Positions 25,047 to 34,284 of a stretch of DNA of 39,100 nucleotides are shown piece after piece; within the stretch, counting starts at the first letter, position 1; every line of letters begins with the position of its first letter. Both the position numbers and the translations under genes were made by a program. Below the pieces are notes generated by a model. It did no database searches, was not told the origin of the DNA, and saw only the letters and a list, made by a program, of their open reading frames with translations. The stretch is taken from assembly GCA_019429005.1 (NCBI GenBank), contig JAHYJR010000008.1:1-39100 (forward strand), written 5' to 3'. The stretch comes from Nanobdellati archaeon. Its GTDB lineage: Archaea; EX4484-52; GLR71.

Positions 25047-26225
25047 ATGAAAATAATTAAAGACGCAATCCACGGCGATATATACCTTACAGATTTTGAT
25101 TTAGCTATACTTGATACACCCGAATTCCAAAGACTCCGTCACATAAAACAGCTTGGACTTGCAGATCTTATATACCCTTCAGCGACACACACACGATTCC
25201 AACACAGCTTAGGAACCTTCTATATAACAGCAAAAACCGCTGAATCTCTTGAACTAGATAAAGACACAATAAAAGAGCTTAAAGTGTCAGCATTACTTCA
25301 TGATATCGGACATTTACCATTTTCACACACTTTAGAAAAAACATTAAATCGCTCACAATTTTCAGATCATGTTGATATCAGCCGAGACATCATACTTAAC
25401 AAAATGAGTAAAATACTTGAAGAAAACGGTGTTGACCCTAAAAATGTTGTGAAAAACATTGAAGGAAAAGGTAAATTTGGAAAAATATTTTCATCTGGAG
25501 CCGATGTTGACAAAATGGATTATCTCCTGAGAGATTCATATTTTACAGGTGTAGCATATGGATTATGTGATTTAAGTAGATTATTATCAACATCAATCCT
25601 TGTTGATGACATATTTGCATTCAAACATAAAAGCCTCAGAACAATTGAATCTCTTGTACTTTCACGATTCATGATGTTTTCAGCAGTATATGATCATCCA
25701 GTTAAAAAAGGTGCAGAAAAAATGCTTATGCTTGCTATGGATTCAATGGATAAAAGAAGTCTTAATATAAAAAAACTTATTGAAGGCGACGAAATTGATT
25801 TCTTAAGCATTATGAGACAGCAAGATGGTATTACTAAAGATATGATAAATCGTATAGATAACAGAAATCTTTTCAAAAGAGCAGGTAAAATAACCAAAAA
25901 AGAACTTAAACCCGAACAGCTTGATAAATGTTTTGAAATCAAAAATAATCTAAAAACAATAAGGCGTATAGAAAACGAAATCGCTGAAGCGTTAAAAATA
26001 CCTAAAGGATACATATTAATAGACATATTAAGAAAACCAAAAGGTATCGAAAACATAAAGATATACAAAGACAACGAACTTGTAAACCTTAGCGAAGTAT
26101 CCTTATTTTCAAAAAGTTTATTAAATCTTGGTTGGCAAGATTGGCGTGTTTCTTTTTATTGTCCTAACAAATATAAAGAAATAGTAAGCAATAAAGCTAA
26201 AGATATTTTTATATCATTCCTTTAA
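25047..26225 (+). CDS. HD-domain phosphohydrolase (dNTPase/SAMHD1-like)
   Basis: The product is 392 residues. The HD metal site is spread over HTRFQHSLGT, LLHDIGHLPFSHTLE and GADVDKMDYLLRDSYFTG, as in the archaeal and bacterial relatives of dGTPases and SAMHD1. The N-terminus IKDAIHGDIYLTDFDLAILDTPEFQRLRHIKQLGL is the family hallmark. Expected activity is hydrolysis of (deoxy)nucleoside phosphates; the exact substrate is not visible. The C-terminal 140 residues are variable and charged. It is convergent with nothing nearby; the tRNA-Gln gene follows 55 bp later. Confidence 0.9.
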   Translation: MKIIKDAIHGDIYLTDFDLAILDTPEFQRLRHIKQLGLADLIYPSATHTRFQHSLGTFYITAKTAESLELDKDTIKELKVSALLHDIGHLPFSHTLEKTLNRSQFSDHVDISRDIILNKMSKILEENGVDPKNVVKNIEGKGKFGKIFSSGADVDKMDYLLRDSYFTGVAYGLCDLSRLLSTSILVDDIFAFKHKSLRTIESLVLSRFMMFSAVYDHPVKKGAEKMLMLAMDSMDKRSLNIKKLIEGDEIDFLSIMRQQDGITKDMINRIDNRNLFKRAGKITKKELKPEQLDKCFEIKNNLKTIRRIENEIAEALKIPKGYILIDILRKPKGIENIKIYKDNELVNLSEVSLFSKSLLNLGWQDWRVSFYCPNKYKEIVSNKAKDIFISFL

Positions 26226-26256
26226 TTTCCGCAAACAATATAAAAATAACAAACAA

Positions 26257-26267
26257 TTTTATATAAA
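26257..26267 (+). promoter_or_regulatory. TATA box of tRNA-Gln
   Basis: TTTTATATAAA begins 24 nt before the first tRNA base, the canonical archaeal spacing. ACAAACAA upstream may act as BRE. Confidence 0.7.
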
Positions 26268-26280
26268 CAAAACAATAAGC

Positions 26281-26353
26281 AGTCCTGTGGTGTAGAGGCC
26301 AATCATTCCGGTCTTTGGAACCGGGTACCCAGGTTCGAATCCTGGCGGGACTA
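26281..26353 (+). tRNA. tRNA-Gln (anticodon UUG)
   Basis: The acceptor AGTCCTG pairs with CGGGACT (one T-G pair). The anticodon stem CCGGT/ACCGG encloses the loop CTTTGGA, with anticodon TTG at 26315-26317. The T arm is CCAGG-TTCGAAT-CCTGG, and the discriminator A is at 26353. The body closely follows archaeal tRNA-Gln (GTGGTGTAGAGGCCAATCAT D-arm). CCA is not encoded. A T-rich run after 26353 probably terminates transcription. Confidence 0.97.
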
Positions 26354-26498
26354 TTTTTCTTTTTTAAAAATAATTTATGACAAATAGCTAAACAAATACA
26401 CAAAAGACTATAAATAAACCAAAAAATTAATTTTAAAACAAAAAGTATTTAAACGAGTCTTAAACACAGAAAAAATATTAAAAAATAAAAAAAAGAAA

Positions 26499-26512
26499 AG
26501 GGTTTAAACCCT
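26499..26512 (-). terminator. Terminator hairpin after the MscS-like gene
   Basis: AGGGTTTAAACCCT is a perfect palindrome just past the stop at 26531. It is followed on the minus strand by a long T-rich tract. Confidence 0.6.
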
Positions 26513-26530
26513 CTCCTTAAAGAAACAAAC

Positions 26531-27154
26531 TTATTTCTTTTTCTTTACAACAATATACTCTTTTGAAAGGTCACGCACCGTATCCTTAAGACCAAGACCT
26601 AGAGCAATAGCCATACCCACAGCCACAGATCCTACAATCAGTAATAATATCTGATTAATTAGGATTGGGTTTATTCCAATCAATGGTAATGCTGTTGCAA
26701 TACCAACATATAATACAAGGAAGAAAGTCAAATGACCTGCGATTTTAGTATAAACATCTGTTGTACCAATCACATAATCCTTAATATATATACCGATTCC
26801 ATCTGCTGCAATTATCACAGCGGCTGCACCAACAATTCCTGGTATGAAACCAATTATCTGATTAACAATTCCAGATATTACAGTTACACCAAGTATATTA
26901 GTTGCTTGCTGAATAAATATAAGATATACTACCCATCTTACTATCACAGCTGTAAGTCCACTCACTTCAAATTTGAAATGTTTATGACTTACATATTTAT
27001 CTATTTTTGCTTCTTCTAAAGCTCTTTTAACAACATATCCCAATGTTTTACCTACAACATAACCAATTACCAAAAATACAATTGCGTATATTAGTGCCGG
27101 TACCTTAAGGACAAAACTCTGAGTTAATACTGCTAAAGCATCAACTATCATCAT
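26531..27154 (-). CDS. MscS-related membrane protein with conserved TM-helix repeats
   Basis: The product is 207 residues with about five hydrophobic helices. ALIYAIVFLVIGYVVGKTLGYVVKRALEE and the repeats ...GFIPGIVGAAAVIIAADGIG... and ...IALGLGLKDTVRDLSKEYI match the conserved TM-helix (PF05552-like) arrangement found in small mechanosensitive-channel relatives. The beta and C-terminal domains of full MscS are absent, so gating by tension is possible but not shown. GGTGAT before the ATG and a BRE/TATA at 27191-27205 give a clear promoter with a leader of about 15 nt. Confidence 0.82.
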   Translation of the reverse strand: MMIVDALAVLTQSFVLKVPALIYAIVFLVIGYVVGKTLGYVVKRALEEAKIDKYVSHKHFKFEVSGLTAVIVRWVVYLIFIQQATNILGVTVISGIVNQIIGFIPGIVGAAAVIIAADGIGIYIKDYVIGTTDVYTKIAGHLTFFLVLYVGIATALPLIGINPILINQILLLIVGSVAVGMAIALGLGLKDTVRDLSKEYIVVKKKK

Positions 27155-27190
27155 ACATATATCACCTAAAAGATAATTGATTTTAGAGGT

Positions 27191-27205
27191 TAAATACTTT
27201 TCGGT
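27191..27205 (-). promoter_or_regulatory. BRE/TATA promoter of the MscS-like gene
   Basis: The minus strand reads ACCGAAAAGTATTTA: BRE CCGAAAA then the TATA element. Expected transcript start is near 27169, just before AGGTGAT. Confidence 0.6.
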
Positions 27206-27247
27206 TTTTCAGAAAATAAAAATAACTATTGTCGATTAATACAATAT

Positions 27248-27263
27248 AAAAAATAAAAAAAAA
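27248..27263 (-). terminator. U-tract terminator after S17e
   Basis: An almost unbroken T tract on the minus strand directly after the stop at 27267, with no stem. It fits archaeal oligo-U termination. Confidence 0.45.
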
Positions 27264-27266
27264 GAC

Positions 27267-27458
27267 TTAGAAAGCCTTATTTTTTGCAACTTTAACAATA
27301 TAACCAGCAACTCTATTTACAGTTCTTTTACTACTTATAATCTTAAGAGCTTTAAGTGAATTCTTGTTTTTAACAAATTCTGCACCAAAACGAGAACTAT
27401 CTTGTGTAAATAATTCTTCTGCAATTCTTTTTATTCCCGTTTGTCTAATCCTTCCCAT
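27267..27458 (-). CDS. rps17e: Ribosomal protein S17e (eS17)
   Basis: The product is 63 residues, the usual archaeal size for this small-subunit protein. The hallmark N-terminus MGRIRQTGIKRIAEELF is followed by RFGAEFVKNKNSLKAL and the C-terminal RTVNRVAGYIVKVAKNK (R-N-x-x-A-G-Y-I). GGTG about 13 nt before the ATG is the ribosome binding site, and a CTTAAATA element near 27500-27512 is the likely TATA box. It is a single-gene unit, divergent from nop5. Confidence 0.93.
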   Translation of the reverse strand: MGRIRQTGIKRIAEELFTQDSSRFGAEFVKNKNSLKALKIISSKRTVNRVAGYIVKVAKNKAF

Positions 27459-27580
27459 TAATTATACACCATCTTTTTATTAATAATTATTTAGAATAAT
27501 TATATCTATTTAAGATATTAATTTGTTAAGATTATAAACTTATAAAAGTTTGCACAACTGCTATTATTAAAGGTCGTATT

Positions 27581-28654
27581 ATGAAATATTATATTATAAG
27601 CACACCACTTGCTGTGTTCGCATTCAACGAAAACACAGATATTGAACATAGTATATGGTATAAAGATACAGAAGAAGATAGGCTTGAAGCATTTAATGCA
27701 TCTAAAAGCATGCAATTATCAAAATATGAATCAGACATGATTAAACACATAACTAAAAAAGATAAGACTGCAAAAATTATCTTTGAAAATATGAAAGATA
27801 CCTACGAATCAGAATTTCCAAACATAGGTGGAACTACACTAAGACAAAATTTACGAAATATCATAAACGGTAGCGTAAAATTCAAAAATATCACTGAATA
27901 TTATAATTCGATCTTAAATGTCACATTACTTCTTACAAAAAAGAAAATAAGTGAATCGGTAACAAATGATAAACTAATAATTCAAGCAACAAATGCTATA
28001 GAAGACCTTGAAGAAGCAGCAAACATATTATCTGTTAGATTACGAGAATGGTATGGTTTCCTAAACCCTGAATTATCTCAAAAAATACATCAACATGAAG
28101 CTTTTGTTAATGCGATTATAGATAAACAGGATGAAAAAACATTAATGGGTGCTGAACTAGACCAAGCTGATAAAGATAAAATTGAACAATTCGCAAATTC
28201 ACTCAAAAAAATATATGAAGAAAAACAGAATCTTGAAAATTACATTGAAAAAAAGATTCGTGAAGTACTTCCAAACGCAACATCATTAATTAATCCAACA
28301 CTAACAGCACGACTTCTTGCAACCGCTGGAAGTCTTTCAAAACTTGCAAGATTCCCTTCATCAACAATACAAGTTATAGGTGCAGAAAAAGCACTATTTA
28401 GACATATACGTGGACAAGGCACCTCACCTAAACATGGTCTTATATTCCAATCCCCTTTTGTAAACCAAGCAAAAAGAGATGTTAGAGGAAAAGTTGCAAG
28501 AATGCTCGCAAGCAAATTAAGCATAGCGTTTAAAGTTGATTATTTTAAAGGTAATTTTATAGGTGATACCCTTAAAGAGGATTTTGAAAACAAGATTAAA
28601 AACATCAATATTAAATCAAAAAATAAATCAGAAAAAAAACATAAAAAACATTAG
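27581..28654 (+). CDS. nop5: C/D-box sRNP scaffold protein Nop5 (Nop56/58 homologue)
   Basis: The product is 357 residues. It bridges L7Ae-bound C/D guide RNA and fibrillarin for rRNA and tRNA 2'-O-methylation. The N-terminal fibrillarin-binding domain is followed by a coiled coil at about 115-230. The Nop domain then shows the signature GSLSKLARFPSSTIQVIGAEKALFRHI and GTSPKHGLIFQSPFV. The C-terminus is a basic KSEKKHKKH tail. AAAGGTCGT lies before the ATG, and TATA CTTATAAAAG at 27538-27547. Its TAG stop shares bases with the GTGAT ribosome binding site of fibrillarin, so the two are co-translated. Confidence 0.96.
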   Translation: MKYYIISTPLAVFAFNENTDIEHSIWYKDTEEDRLEAFNASKSMQLSKYESDMIKHITKKDKTAKIIFENMKDTYESEFPNIGGTTLRQNLRNIINGSVKFKNITEYYNSILNVTLLLTKKKISESVTNDKLIIQATNAIEDLEEAANILSVRLREWYGFLNPELSQKIHQHEAFVNAIIDKQDEKTLMGAELDQADKDKIEQFANSLKKIYEEKQNLENYIEKKIREVLPNATSLINPTLTARLLATAGSLSKLARFPSSTIQVIGAEKALFRHIRGQGTSPKHGLIFQSPFVNQAKRDVRGKVARMLASKLSIAFKVDYFKGNFIGDTLKEDFENKIKNINIKSKNKSEKKHKKH

Positions 28655-28662
28655 TGATACTT

Positions 28663-29319
28663 ATGAATGAAATATCAAAAGGAATATACAGGACAAATAA
28701 AGATATCTTAACAATCAATTTAGTTCCTGGATTTAAAAGTTATGCTGAAAAAAGTATCAGGATAGGTAAAGGCGAATATAGAATTTGGGATCCTAAAAAA
28801 AGCAAGCTTTCGGCTGCAATTACAAAGGGATTAAAAGAAATACCACTTTACAAAGGTTCAAAAGTACTTTATTTAGGTATTGCAAGCGGTACAAGTGCAA
28901 GCCATATCTCTGATGTTATCGGCGAAACTGGAATTATATACGGTATTGAATTTGCACCAAGATCAATTAGAGATCTCACATATGTTGCAGAAAAGCGAAA
29001 AAATATAATACCAATATTATCTGACGCACGAATACCTGTAGATTATGCAAGCATTGTTGAACAAGTTGATTTCATATTTGAAGATATAGCACAAAAAGAT
29101 CAAGTTGAAATTTTTACAAGAAACGCAAAAATATTCTTAAAAAAAGGCGGTTATGGAATGATTGCAATCAAATCAAGAAGTATAGACGTATCAAAAAATC
29201 CAGAAATAATCTTTAAAGAATCACGCAAAAAACTTGAGACTGATTTCAATGTAATACAGCAAGTGAACTTAAATCCCTTTGAAAAAGATCATATGTTATT
29301 TTTTGTGAAGATGAAATAA
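28663..29319 (+). CDS. flpA: Fibrillarin-like rRNA/tRNA 2'-O-methyltransferase
   Basis: The product is 218 residues. The catalytic subunit of the C/D-box sRNP, it uses S-adenosylmethionine. It shows the fibrillarin hallmark EYRIWDPKKSKLSAAI, motif I YLGIASGTSASHISDVIG, the ribose-binding region YGIEFAPRSIRDL, DARIP, FEDIAQKDQ and the late AIKSRSIDV (catalytic Lys). The ATG at 28663 is 9 nt after the GTG of TTAGTGATACTT; the start at 28654 is that site read as codons. It is in an operon with nop5, the near-universal archaeal pairing. Confidence 0.96.
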   Translation: MNEISKGIYRTNKDILTINLVPGFKSYAEKSIRIGKGEYRIWDPKKSKLSAAITKGLKEIPLYKGSKVLYLGIASGTSASHISDVIGETGIIYGIEFAPRSIRDLTYVAEKRKNIIPILSDARIPVDYASIVEQVDFIFEDIAQKDQVEIFTRNAKIFLKKGGYGMIAIKSRSIDVSKNPEIIFKESRKKLETDFNVIQQVNLNPFEKDHMLFFVKMK

Positions 29320-29421
29320 GTTATATTATGACAACTTAAATCCTTATAATATAACAAATTTTTTTATATACCTTTTTTGAAATTTTATAAAACGACATAA
29401 ATAGTACTTTAATTCTACTTA

Positions 29422-31587
29422 TTACATCACACTTAATGCCCCATCTATTATGTTTCCAAACATCACTGTTATCACAAAAAGCACAATAGTATATACTAAA
29501 ACACCAGTAATCATAACTTTCCATAAAATGTCTGCTTCTTTAATCTGATCTCCACCATTATCAATTTTATCAATAAATCTAGAAATTATAACGAGAAGCT
29601 GAATTAGATAAATTCCTACAATCACCTGAAGAACCTCTGGAGGTGTAGCATTCTCAAGATCAAACATAAACATGGCATCTGTTGGAAGCGACAAATCCCC
29701 TGTACTAAACACAGCCATTTTTTCTGTAATAACTGCAAGCATACGCATTATAATTTGAGATACACCAACAACAACGCCAGATATTATTGGAATTAAAAGA
29801 TACGCTTGAAACCTCATATTATTTACAGTCTCGGATAGAAGATCTTCAATCTTTTCTTGAGTCGTCCTCAAAGCCCTAAGATACTCCGAAATAATTATCA
29901 TAGTCATTGCTGCCGACTTTGTACCTTTTTTTACAGACTCACTTATAGCGAGCATGATTGTCCGTATCATCTTTGAAGGATAAAATATCAATGCACCGTA
30001 ATCAACATCAAAAAGAGATTGCTTAAATGTCATACTTAAACGATTCATATTTTTTGCACTAATATCAAAAAGCCCTGAAATCTCAAGATCTTTTGTGTCT
30101 TCAGCTGCTTTTATAAGAGATATCTCAAGCGGAGCACCACCTGAAAGACGATTACCTAAAGCAAATAACGCAGCTTCAAACTGATCTTCAATCAAATTAA
30201 TAATCCTAATAAGATCTATTTTTTCAGCACTCCTAAAATAACCATAAACAATAAATCCTGCAGCTACACCCCATATCACAAACATACTATGTAGAAGACT
30301 TGATGCAAAAAAAGATTGAAATATATTTACAGGTTCAATTCCTGCCATTGAAATTTTTAAAAAATACCCCATAAACAAAATCGCTAACGTTGTTGCAACC
30401 GCAAATGGCCAAACTGGTACAACCAAACCCATAAAATGCATCTTATTCACAGGTAATGCCTTAGGATGGTGTGATATATCTGTTGCCGTAGTTGTTGAAG
30501 GCCTTCTACTTAAAATATTTTCAAGTAAGAACAAAAGCACCGATGGAAGAAGTATATTATATCCGAAAAATAAATAAGTTGTAACATTAGGTATAGAATC
30601 CCCCATAAATATAGAAATCAAAGGAAACATAATCATACCCATAACTGGAAGAAGTATACCAAGACCCTGAAGAATCATAATAGGCATATTCAAACTTCTT
30701 GCATACATCTTCATTTTCTCGTCGGTACCCCTTAAAATATTATCAACAGCCCGATCAAGTAATAAACTACGTCTAGTTTCATCCATCTCATGCATTGATG
30801 CTCGTATATATTCAATAGAATCCATAAATTCTCGATTATACATCTTCCATGAAGCAACATAATCCATAAGCCCATCATCAAGATCTTTAATTTCTCCTGA
30901 TTCAAGACGCCATAACATCCTTTTAAAATCATTTGAAAGTTTACCTGTTGTGTTTTTTGCTGCAAACCGTATTGCACCTTCCAGACTAGGATTGGATTTC
31001 ATATATACAACAATATAAAGAACAGCAATAACAAGATTACCGCTTGTCTGAATCCTCAAAGATAGAGAATGATTCATTGGATATATTATAATCAATAATG
31101 ACATAATAGGTCCAAGAACAATCATAAATAATTTAATAAGAATAGGTATGACTGCTGTTGGAATTATTAACGACAAAATAATAGATATAACTGTAATTAT
31201 AGACCCTGTAAGTATAGCAAAAGCCATAACACCTTCAGGTGTAACTTTCAAATTTGAAAAATTTGTAGCATTAATTATCTTTTCTTTTGTGTCGTCATCA
31301 GGTGTCACATGTATAAATTTACCAGAAAATGCACATGCTTTTTCATACCATGTTGAAGGCTCACTATTAAGCTTTTCCTCAGCCATATATTCCTCATATG
31401 CACGAGTAACTAATTTAGGCTCATACTCAGAAGCTTTAGGCTTAAGAAGATCATTATTATAATTTGAAAGAGCAAAATCTAAGGCTTTATCATGTTCTAC
31501 CTTTTTTTTACGCTCAGCGTCCTCTTTCTCTTTTACCCGATTTGTCATCAAATACGTCTTTGTTCTTTTATTTTTTGTTTTACCCAT
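29422..31587 (-). CDS. Type IV pilus/archaellum-type membrane platform protein with two T2SSF-like halves
   Basis: The product is up to 721 residues of the TadC/FlaJ/PilC class. A charged cytosolic N-terminus (1-115) precedes helices at about 120-190, a first cytosolic helical domain 195-300, helices 302-360, helices 385-450, a second cytosolic domain 455-590 (FEAALFALGNRLSGGAPLEISLIKAAEDTKD is typical T2SSF) and final helices 597-720. Two T2SSF domains with two helix groups are longer than FlaJ (about 550). Start: ATG at 31587, or ATG at 31548, which overlaps the ATPase stop as TGATG. Either way it is translationally coupled to the ATPase, as platform and motor genes usually are. Confidence 0.87.
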   Translation of the reverse strand: MGKTKNKRTKTYLMTNRVKEKEDAERKKKVEHDKALDFALSNYNNDLLKPKASEYEPKLVTRAYEEYMAEEKLNSEPSTWYEKACAFSGKFIHVTPDDDTKEKIINATNFSNLKVTPEGVMAFAILTGSIITVISIILSLIIPTAVIPILIKLFMIVLGPIMSLLIIIYPMNHSLSLRIQTSGNLVIAVLYIVVYMKSNPSLEGAIRFAAKNTTGKLSNDFKRMLWRLESGEIKDLDDGLMDYVASWKMYNREFMDSIEYIRASMHEMDETRRSLLLDRAVDNILRGTDEKMKMYARSLNMPIMILQGLGILLPVMGMIMFPLISIFMGDSIPNVTTYLFFGYNILLPSVLLFLLENILSRRPSTTTATDISHHPKALPVNKMHFMGLVVPVWPFAVATTLAILFMGYFLKISMAGIEPVNIFQSFFASSLLHSMFVIWGVAAGFIVYGYFRSAEKIDLIRIINLIEDQFEAALFALGNRLSGGAPLEISLIKAAEDTKDLEISGLFDISAKNMNRLSMTFKQSLFDVDYGALIFYPSKMIRTIMLAISESVKKGTKSAAMTMIIISEYLRALRTTQEKIEDLLSETVNNMRFQAYLLIPIISGVVVGVSQIIMRMLAVITEKMAVFSTGDLSLPTDAMFMFDLENATPPEVLQVIVGIYLIQLLVIISRFIDKIDNGGDQIKEADILWKVMITGVLVYTIVLFVITVMFGNIIDGALSVM

Positions 31588-33809
31588 TCATCCCATAATG
31601 CAAAAATTCTCTGACTATCTAAAGAACCAACCTCTTTTTTAACAGTACTTGAAATCTTATGAAATTTATCATTTGCATTTACTGTAAAATCTGCTTCAAG
31701 TATAGAATAATTTCCAGTCTTTTTAGCATATTTAAGAAGAGTTTCCTTCATATCACTTCTAAGCTTAATATTACCCCACATAGATTCCCAATCATCTCTC
31801 CAATCTTTAACACGCTTTGCAATCTCATTTAAAATCAAACTTTCACCATTTAAAAGACGCTCCGTTGGCTCTAAATGATCCGTTTTTGAATTATATACCA
31901 TAAGTTGCTGAAACCCTTTTTCCCTAAGAGGATTATCATCCCAATCTTTTGTTACTTCGGTTATTTCCATAATTCTTCTAAAAGTGCTAAGACCGTCCGC
32001 ACTCTTAAGACGATTCACAACCGTTATGATATCTGTCGCCTTAAAACTTGTAGCAGGAACACCTAAATCATTTACAACACGATCAAACACACCATACGGT
32101 GAATCTCCATGGATTGTGCCCGCTACAAGATTTGCAAGAGCACCAATACGCATAGATTCATAAAGCGCTTTAGCTTCAACAGAACGTACCTCACCAACAA
32201 TTAAGCAAGAATCGCCTAACCTAAGCGATGTTCTTATAGCTTCATCTGCAGGAAGCTCAGTCTCTACATGTGTCAATATAGAACGCGACTTCAAAGACTG
32301 TATATCATATTTAAGATTCCTTAATGCTTCAATTGGAAGTTCAAGTGTATCTTCAACCGTGATGATACGTACCTTTCGCATTAATTCTGTAAGAGTTGCA
32401 CCAAGAAGAGATGATTTACCTGCAGACCTAGTACCTGCAAAAAGCATTGTACGTGCTCCATCTATAAGAAAGCTTAAAAGACCAGCCGAAAGTGGCGTCA
32501 TCATATTATAATTCATAAAAAGAGGATATGTCCACGGTTTATCCCTATGCCGTCTTAAAACAAATGTAAACCCATCCGGGCTAAGACTATTTGTTAACGC
32601 AGCAACCCTAGCACGAGCACCAGGAACTGAAATTTCTGTATCAAGAACAGGATTTGCTTCATCAAGAGGTCTACCACTTTCAATCCTAAATCTTGTTGCC
32701 CATGCAAGAGCATCTTCTCTTGTCGGAACAATATTTGTCGTACATTCTTCATGAGTACCATGATATACATAAATTGGTGAATACCCCATAGGTGCATTAA
32801 TATAAATATCCTGCACATTTTCATCTGCTAAAATAACCTCAAGAATACCATAACCGGCAGTATATCTTGTAAGAATATTACTTAAAACATCAAGATTTTT
32901 AGAATTCAAAGATACATTCATTTTATCTGAAAGTTCAGAAATCATATCTCGTCCGATATCCATAAATATCTGTCGCATCCGTTTAGGTTCTGCAAATTCG
33001 GTCTTTCTAGGTTTATGCACAGACATATATCTCCTTGCAGCATCAAGAATTGAGTATTGATCTTCTCGTAATTTAAACTCGGGTGGTATAATATGATATA
33101 TCTTTTGAATATCATCATCAGTTTCAATTATCTGTACCTCAGTATCACCGACCATATATTTATCAATAGTCTTACCCTTTGAAGGTGGTGTTATCATATA
33201 CCTTGTAAGCATAAAATTAGGCTTAATCATAGGTCTAAAAAATTCACGATATAACAACCGGTCACCAATAACATGACCCGAAAGACGATTCTTAATAACT
33301 TGTATCAATTCTAAACTTTCAAATACCTCTTTAATTGGCATCAAAACATTATCTAAATATTTAGAAAAACATAAAGACGTTTGTGTATTTACAGCATTCA
33401 AATATTCTTTCACATAACGTATTTCACGAATAATAAAAACATAAGCACCGATAGGATCTTCACGTAACATAACAGTTACAATATTATGCATTTTATCCAT
33501 AGAACTTGATAAAATATTATTACATGAAGCACCACCAAAATTTGATTGTGATAATATTTTTCTACTTTTTAAAAGATACACTAAAATCTCTGCCAACTGA
33601 TTAAGAAGCTTTGTCTGATACTCATTATATTCATATTCACGACTTCCTGCCAAAATTATATTACTGGCACCTTTTGTTTCAATCAATTTATCAATTGTCC
33701 GTGCCATACAAACGGGATAATCTTCAACCGAAGAACCATACATACAATTAAGACAATTAACCTTCAATTGACGTGTATCACTATTATATGTATAATCACA
33801 GACAACCAT
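31548..33809 (-). CDS. Secretion/pilus assembly ATPase (PilT/GspE/FlaI/TadA class)
   Basis: The product is 753 residues. The hexameric AAA-like motor powers assembly of type IV pilus-like fibres at the inner face of the membrane. The catalytic half has the Walker A motif FAGTRSAGKSS (about 457-467), the Asp box ITVEDTLELP (483-492), Walker B CLIVGEVRSVEA (535-546) and the His box GTIHGDSPYGVFDRVVNDLG (564-583). The N-terminal 330 residues are unusually long for FlaI and begin with four cysteines (C4, C19, C22, C34: CLNC then PVC) that could bind zinc. A TATA box at 33829-33840 sits about 25 nt before the ATG with no Shine-Dalgarno, so it is likely leaderless. It is coupled to the platform gene. 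Confidence 0.92.
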   Translation of the reverse strand: MVVCDYTYNSDTRQLKVNCLNCMYGSSVEDYPVCMARTIDKLIETKGASNIILAGSREYEYNEYQTKLLNQLAEILVYLLKSRKILSQSNFGGASCNNILSSSMDKMHNIVTVMLREDPIGAYVFIIREIRYVKEYLNAVNTQTSLCFSKYLDNVLMPIKEVFESLELIQVIKNRLSGHVIGDRLLYREFFRPMIKPNFMLTRYMITPPSKGKTIDKYMVGDTEVQIIETDDDIQKIYHIIPPEFKLREDQYSILDAARRYMSVHKPRKTEFAEPKRMRQIFMDIGRDMISELSDKMNVSLNSKNLDVLSNILTRYTAGYGILEVILADENVQDIYINAPMGYSPIYVYHGTHEECTTNIVPTREDALAWATRFRIESGRPLDEANPVLDTEISVPGARARVAALTNSLSPDGFTFVLRRHRDKPWTYPLFMNYNMMTPLSAGLLSFLIDGARTMLFAGTRSAGKSSLLGATLTELMRKVRIITVEDTLELPIEALRNLKYDIQSLKSRSILTHVETELPADEAIRTSLRLGDSCLIVGEVRSVEAKALYESMRIGALANLVAGTIHGDSPYGVFDRVVNDLGVPATSFKATDIITVVNRLKSADGLSTFRRIMEITEVTKDWDDNPLREKGFQQLMVYNSKTDHLEPTERLLNGESLILNEIAKRVKDWRDDWESMWGNIKLRSDMKETLLKYAKKTGNYSILEADFTVNANDKFHKISSTVKKEVGSLDSQRIFALWDEWVKQKIKEQRRI

Positions 33810-33828
33810 AACTTATATATGATACACG

Positions 33829-33840
33829 TTATAATAAATA
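33829..33840 (-). promoter_or_regulatory. TATA box of the ATPase-platform operon
   Basis: The minus strand reads TATTTATTATAA, centred 25-26 nt before the ATG at 33809. It overlaps the region that must also hold the promoter of the divergent gene at 33866. Confidence 0.5.
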
Positions 33841-33865
33841 TTATTGTATTAAATATGTGATATTA

Positions 33866-34273
33866 ATGGTAGATTTTCAAAACACTCAAGATTTAAAAGA
33901 ATTTATACCAGAGATATCAAAACGAATAAATGAAAATGTACAAAGAATACGGTTACTTGAAGAAAGTATAAACAGCATTGAATCAAGGATAAACACAATT
34001 GAACAAAATTTTATTGAATTCGCTGAAGAAAATAACAAAAATAAAAATCATACAACTTCAGATTTATCTGAAATGCGCGATAAAGTTATCAATCTATCTG
34101 TAGATGTACAAAAAATAAATAGACTTACTGGAAAACTAGCAAACAAAAATGACATAAAAGAAATTCAAGAATATGTTAACCTTATTATGCCAATGACAAG
34201 TAAATTCGTGACAAAAAAAGAAACTGAAACAATGATAAAAGAAGCAATAAATCAGCAAAAATATAATCTTTAA
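33866..34273 (+). CDS. Coiled-coil protein, archaellum FlaC/D/E-like position
   Basis: The product is 135 residues, soluble, with a predicted coiled coil from about residue 15 to 60 (IRLLEESINSIESRINTIEQNF) and a second helical part ending in KETETMIKEAINQQKYNL. No transmembrane segment or cysteine is present. Archaellum operons encode coiled-coil cytosolic proteins (FlaC/D/E) that ring the motor. Position next to the ATPase and coiled-coil character suggest the same role, without clear homology. ATG 33866 lies 9 nt after the GTG of the ribosome binding site (33857). Confidence 0.65.
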   Translation: MVDFQNTQDLKEFIPEISKRINENVQRIRLLEESINSIESRINTIEQNFIEFAEENNKNKNHTTSDLSEMRDKVINLSVDVQKINRLTGKLANKNDIKEIQEYVNLIMPMTSKFVTKKETETMIKEAINQQKYNL

Positions 34274-34284
34274 ATGGTGTTACT

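Noticed and set aside
26209-26403. 64-residue minus-strand frame over the tRNA
   Set aside because: It is antisense to a well-formed tRNA-Gln; the translated T-arm (ARIRTWVPGSKD) is a well-known tRNA shadow.
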